In this document: one piece after another, positions 61,501-64,000 of the stretch
Layout of the letters: each line of letters opens with the position of its first letter
Position numbering within the stretch: the stretch's first letter is position 1
Translations under genes and position numbers: made by a program
Notes under the pieces: model-generated
The model's input: only the letters and a program-made list of their open reading frames with translations
The model's database searches: none
Told to the model about the DNA's origin: nothing
Source of the DNA: Tribonema minus
Lineage: Eukaryota; Sar; Xanthophyceae; Tribonematales; Tribonemataceae
Direction of reading: 5' to 3'
Length of the DNA: 64,000 nucleotides
Assembly: GCA_017506865.1 (NCBI GenBank)
Contig: JAFCMP010000539.1
Coordinates: 585,045-649,044, forward strand

Positions 61501-63227
61501 GCTGCGCAGCACACGGCGGCTTCACGGTGCAGCAGGAGCTAGTGATCACTGGTGCAGACAGCCGCATTGCTCAGACGCGCACGCGTGTGTTTTGGCTGCT
61601 GGGGCGACCTGGCACTGGCGAGCACGACAGCGCGCGCATGCAGGCGTCTATGCACCAGGCAGTGCAGTTGCTGACATATGCCAAGCAGCAAGCTGAGTAC
61701 GACACCGTGCGCAACGTCACCAGCGACGTGCTTGACTCCAACGGTCAGCGGCGCGACTTCTTTGCAACAGTTGGCCGCAACACTAAGGCCAAACAGGTGC
61801 ACTCTATGGACGGCCCCGCGCCGACCATTCGCGGCTGCACATACCGCCGAAACCTGCAGCCTAACATGGACGTGCGACCACAGGATGCTACGCAGGACCC
61901 GGCTGAGCACGCGCGCGCGGAGTACCTACCCTGGCATGCGCTGCGCGCCATTCACAGCTTCCCCACCTCGTACAAGTGGGATGCTCCAGAGCCGCCTGAC
62001 GTCACTGCCTACTCACAGATGCTGGCGAACGCGGTGTGCCCGCAAATGGCGGACCTACTGGGGGGGATCCTGCTGCAGAGCGGATTGCTGCATGATGTCG
62101 TGGACCAGGCGGCGGCATCGTCGCTGCCAGATCCAGTACAAACCCTCATCAATTCTGGCACCCACCACGCTTTCGGCAAGTATGGAGTGGCTCTTGCACA
62201 GGAGGCGCGCAGACGTGTGGCGCGCGGAGCGCGCGCCCCTCAAGCACAAGCTGCTGCAGCTGCGGCGGCGCCGGCGAGCGCTGCGACGGCGGCGCCGGCG
62301 AGCGCTGCTGCAGCAGAGCCGGCAAGCGCTGCTGCGGCGGCAGCATATACAGGCATTGCGCGCAGTGCGCCGCGGGCTGCTGCCGCGGCGCCGCAGGGTG
62401 CCGCGCAGTCAGCGGCCGCGCCGCGGAGCTCTGCGACAAAAGAGACGTCTTCTGGCCCCCTACACGGCGACACTGCTGCTGCTGCGCAGGCAGCGGCTGC
62501 ATGCCGGGGCGCTGCGGCGGCATCGGTGCCGGCTGGCACCGTGCGCGCTGCGGCCCAAGCTGCCTCAGGGGCGGCTCATAAGGAGGTCGCGCAGGCAACA
62601 GTTGCGCGACGGAGCGCTGCGACGGCAGCGGCGCCCGAGGGCGCCGCGCCAGTCGCGGCGCGTGCTGCTGGTGTAGCGGCTGCGTCGGCGCACGCCTCGC
62701 GCGCACCAGTGACACCAGGGAGTGCTGCAGCAGCAGCAGCGCCTGTGGGCGCCGCGCCAGCTGCAGCGCGCGCAGTCTCTTCGGTGGCGCCGGCGAGCGC
62801 CACCCAAGCGGCGGACGCGCAGCGGAGCGCTGCGGTGGCAGCGGCGCCTACGGGCGCCGCGCCTGTCGCGGCATACGCTGATTCTGCCGCGGCGCCGACC
62901 AGCGCCGCGCATGGAGTGGCAACTCAACAGAGCACTGCGGCAGCAGCGGCGCATGCTGGCGCTGAACCAGTCGCAGTGCACATGGCCACCGCAGTGGAGT
63001 GGGCGAGCTCCGCACAGGCGGCAGCGGCGCAGCAGCGCTCTGCAGCGGCAGCGGCGTCTGAGGACGCCGCGCATGCGGCAGCGGCTAGTGGGAGCAATGC
63101 TGCAGCGGCAGCATCAGTGACAAGAGATACAGCGGCGCCCGCGCACGCGCAGCGGCAGGCGCCGCCGCGGCGGCGCCAGCGCGCGCTGGGAGGGAGGGGA
63201 CATCTTTGTGCTGGACCTGCGCACTGA
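58221..63227 (+). CDS. Aspartic protease plus DNA cytosine-5 methyltransferase module 2
   Basis: A 1668-residue frame. After a long Ala-rich repeat region comes a retropepsin-like active site (ILWDTGASVTAIR) near 60385-60425 with a downstream IIGRDHI flap-side motif. The C5-methyltransferase runs from about 61115 to 62075: DVYCGAGGLAEGL, LGGPPCQKFS, IENVPGL, QTRTRVFWLLG and a C-terminal ANAVCPQMADLLGG. A second Ala-rich repeat region follows. Gag-Pro with a methyltransferase where a polymerase would be expected is unusual. Confidence 0.8.
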   Translation: MITCSAHARRHSTTQVGQRQQYNAHWCRNLRLRTRRRGRHSGRAYVLSTAAMPPRFRARAAEIPQMVEAEVALAVAGATTATGRLRPRRPWQQWQQGHLGVRPPAHSWLGGALGASSVTGGGSDALPPTTVRDAAAAAAPAGVAQAAVRATSAGATASAAQAADAQRSAAMAAAPSGAAPVAARTSGVAAPRRAAHAPEALRSAVAAAAPTDVAQAAARAASARVPVSAAQTADAQRSAAMAAAPSGTAPVAARAAGLAVPARAAHAPTAPRRAAAAAVSMDVAQAARAASSVAPSGAAQEDDAQRGVAMAAAPSGAAPVAARASGVAAPRRAALAPAAPRNAAAAAAPLGAALSAVHAASAAAASAAHAAAAQQSVTTAQLPLSAAAEEAPTNAAQAATARWRPAALAAPDGAAQSPATTTTTVQRWPILGRRKSSGARLRRARAERLQQEQRARQPVAPLSPIQELGTPAWRPVHAAAGHGVGAHASSQGGVRIPPAPAVSSCSTTTTATSAPATAPHLATAAAAATRHTTTPSSTPTSTLTSTATPTHSSRPPSAPLSGGDAAAAAHAADDAAFAAEQQRRLIALQRLHAFKVDGTAQPEPQRRMRSWAPAAETLGAIDEVLDGEAGLTAVEIAMAEEARTVERCFEILAMWAPEDGADDGAVLAYYAEVAAMEAAVLPVPQQASMPNVRGKLYTDVHSRFKARLRSARALRCKFSRDILWDTGASVTAIREQAFRKLVASGAIEQRDVHQLSKPRAVAGVDTSKKPQRVTHAVALHFEADGPDGVAFTQLALIVPHLPHDIIIGRDHISRHKWHASHSGSGPTYVYGEPSAEPTPSFSPKVPVYTYGEERDWVAVVRVATELDGLEHGVQTVWVQVMESDGITPVVSCPGELDTAHVTIAEEFLNHMYTRELTVGLHAKPVKLEQRGEPVSLPRGTVLGKARPLREVTDSVLERDPNARATAVDVYCGAGGLAEGLQPYLNVKLAVDSEERALRIYKENHPHTDVRRRDMADPSTRAELIADMRRLRAEVLLGGPPCQKFSTAGEGETALGMEHLYYMLEVAMGAETCRLLQIENVPGLRAAPELAEFLRCAAHGGFTVQQELVITGADSRIAQTRTRVFWLLGRPGTGEHDSARMQASMHQAVQLLTYAKQQAEYDTVRNVTSDVLDSNGQRRDFFATVGRNTKAKQVHSMDGPAPTIRGCTYRRNLQPNMDVRPQDATQDPAEHARAEYLPWHALRAIHSFPTSYKWDAPEPPDVTAYSQMLANAVCPQMADLLGGILLQSGLLHDVVDQAAASSLPDPVQTLINSGTHHAFGKYGVALAQEARRRVARGARAPQAQAAAAAAAPASAATAAPASAAAAEPASAAAAAAYTGIARSAPRAAAAAPQGAAQSAAAPRSSATKETSSGPLHGDTAAAAQAAAACRGAAAASVPAGTVRAAAQAASGAAHKEVAQATVARRSAATAAAPEGAAPVAARAAGVAAASAHASRAPVTPGSAAAAAAPVGAAPAAARAVSSVAPASATQAADAQRSAAVAAAPTGAAPVAAYADSAAAPTSAAHGVATQQSTAAAAAHAGAEPVAVHMATAVEWASSAQAAAAQQRSAAAAASEDAAHAAAASGSNAAAAASVTRDTAAPAHAQRQAPPRRRQRALGGRGHLCAGPAH
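58600..59400 (+). repeat. Ala-rich coding repeat, left array
   Basis: Roughly four units of about 210 bases (70 residues) built around MAAAPSGAAPVAAR and DVAQAAARAAS. The anchor word recurs near 58727, 58937 and 59146. Confidence 0.8.
62240..63110 (+). repeat. Ala-rich coding repeat, right array
   Basis: The same 70-residue module (TAAAPEGAAPVAARAAGVAA and relatives) reappears after the methyltransferase, with anchors near 62622 and 62829 about 207 bases apart. So the protease-methyltransferase core is framed by matching arrays. Confidence 0.8.
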
Positions 63228-63228
63228 C

Positions 63229-63615
63229 ATTATGCGCTGCGAGGCGGAGCCGGAGGGTGACGCCGGCAGCAGCGCTGACGCGACTATTGCGAAGGGCGCA
63301 GCAGCCGTGCGAGAGGCGCTGCAGCAACACCTCGGTGAGGCCGTTGACTTTGAGCCTAGTGGGAGCGCAAAAGTACACATTCCTGACAGCGCGCGCTTGG
63401 CCCGTTCACGGCGGCGCCTGCCGCGGACCTGCTGCACTGAAACATTATGCGCTGCGAGGCGGAGCCGGCAGGGTGACGCCGGCAGCAGCGCTGACGCGAC
63501 TATTGCGAAGGGGCGCAGCAGCCGTTCGAGAGGCGCTGCAGCAAAACACCTCGGTGAGGCCGTTGACTTTGAGCCTAGTGGGAGCGCAAAGTACACATTT
63601 CCTGACAGCGGCGGC
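63229..63615 (+). repeat. Direct duplication of about 170 bases near the right edge of the block
   Basis: Sequence beginning CATTATGCGCTGCGAGGCGG at 63229 is repeated from about 63444, 215 bases away, and both copies run to a CCTGACAGCG end. It lies in the element after its long frame. Confidence 0.85.
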
Positions 63616-64000
63616 TTAAGTTTGGGGTCTACGTTCACGAAGACCCTAAGGTTAATGCTGCTTTGGCTGAGGCACGCAAGCACTTGCCAGACTACATGCT
63701 GGCAGTGCGCGTTGACCTGCAGGGATGGGACGTGGATCAGGTGGCGTGTTTTTGTGCTACTGCTCGCTCATTATAGCCCAAAATGTTTCTCAAAAGACAA
63801 GTGGGACATAGGGCATTGTAACCATTGCCCTTCCTCTTTGATCTCAAAGAGGGCAGCACACCGCACCATGACCGTCCATATATGTACTCTCCTGCAATGA
63901 CGGCTCTGGTCAAGTCGAAATCGACAAGCGCTGGCTGCTGGCATCATCCTCCCTTCCAACTCTGAGTGGGCATCCCCTTGGTGGCAGTGCTCAAGCCTGA

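Larger units (their letters stand above)
51474..64000 (+). mobile_element. LTR-retroelement-like block with Gag-like, protease and two DNA cytosine-5 methyltransferase modules
   Basis: Four long frames in one direction fill the block. Parts in order: a Gag-like protein with a capsid-like helical C-terminus, a frame with a Cys/His zinc finger and a C5-methyltransferase, a second Gag-like protein with coiled coil and a CCHC knuckle, and a long frame with an aspartic protease and a second C5-methyltransferase. Neighbouring frames overlap, as is usual where retroelements use read-through or frameshifting. Reverse transcriptase and integrase were not identified and the block runs off the right edge, so the superfamily is open (Gypsy- or Copia-like). 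Long open frames suggest a young insertion. It may be one element or two in tandem. I treat it as a genomic fossil. Confidence 0.7.

Overview
The window looks like nuclear DNA from a single-celled alga with a complex (secondary) plastid, most likely an ochrophyte or haptophyte-like lineage; this is an inference. The genes are eukaryotic and intron-rich, with GC-rich exons in lower-GC introns, and include Prp28, AMSH, a sterol C24-methyltransferase and a membrane J-protein. The strongest clue is a small membrane protein at 17739-18830: it opens with a signal peptide that runs into an ASAFMAP motif, followed by an ALKM-like cleavage context. That layout is the bipartite plastid presequence of red-lineage complex plastids. 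I cannot name the species.

Layout, left to right: the 5' half of a Prp28/DDX23 helicase gene (minus, running off the left edge); divergently from it a type II membrane protein resembling a fucosyltransferase (plus); a RING protein with a Zip3/RNF212-like shape (plus, one exon); a METTL21-type lysine methyltransferase (minus, three exons); the small plastid-targeted membrane protein (minus); an AMSH/STAMBP deubiquitinase (minus, three exons) divergent from a membrane-anchored J-domain protein (plus, four exons); a tandem cluster of three ubiquitin-like/RING genes (minus, 30362-40587), of which two are clearly decayed; a sterol C24-methyltransferase (minus, six exons, 41733-49566); and from about 51.4 kb to the right edge a retroelement-like block with Gag-like frames, a zinc knuckle, an aspartic protease and two separate DNA cytosine-5 methyltransferase modules.

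The most unusual feature of the host genes is that many introns are bordered by arrays of decayed tandem copies of the neighbouring exon edge together with its splice site. These occur in Prp28, AMSH, the J-protein and nearly every intron of the sterol methyltransferase, at roughly 60-190 base spacing. It looks like an ongoing mode of intron growth by local duplication across splice junctions. A second splice-related signature is that homopolymer C runs sit 19-26 bases upstream of three deduced acceptor sites, in place of the usual mixed pyrimidine tract.

Functionally the host genes are unrelated housekeeping genes (splicing, endosomal deubiquitination, protein folding, sterol synthesis, plastid membrane, glycosylation); only the two head-to-head pairs suggest shared promoter regions. 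All exon boundaries were deduced by reading translated similarity and splice consensus by eye; none has transcript support here.
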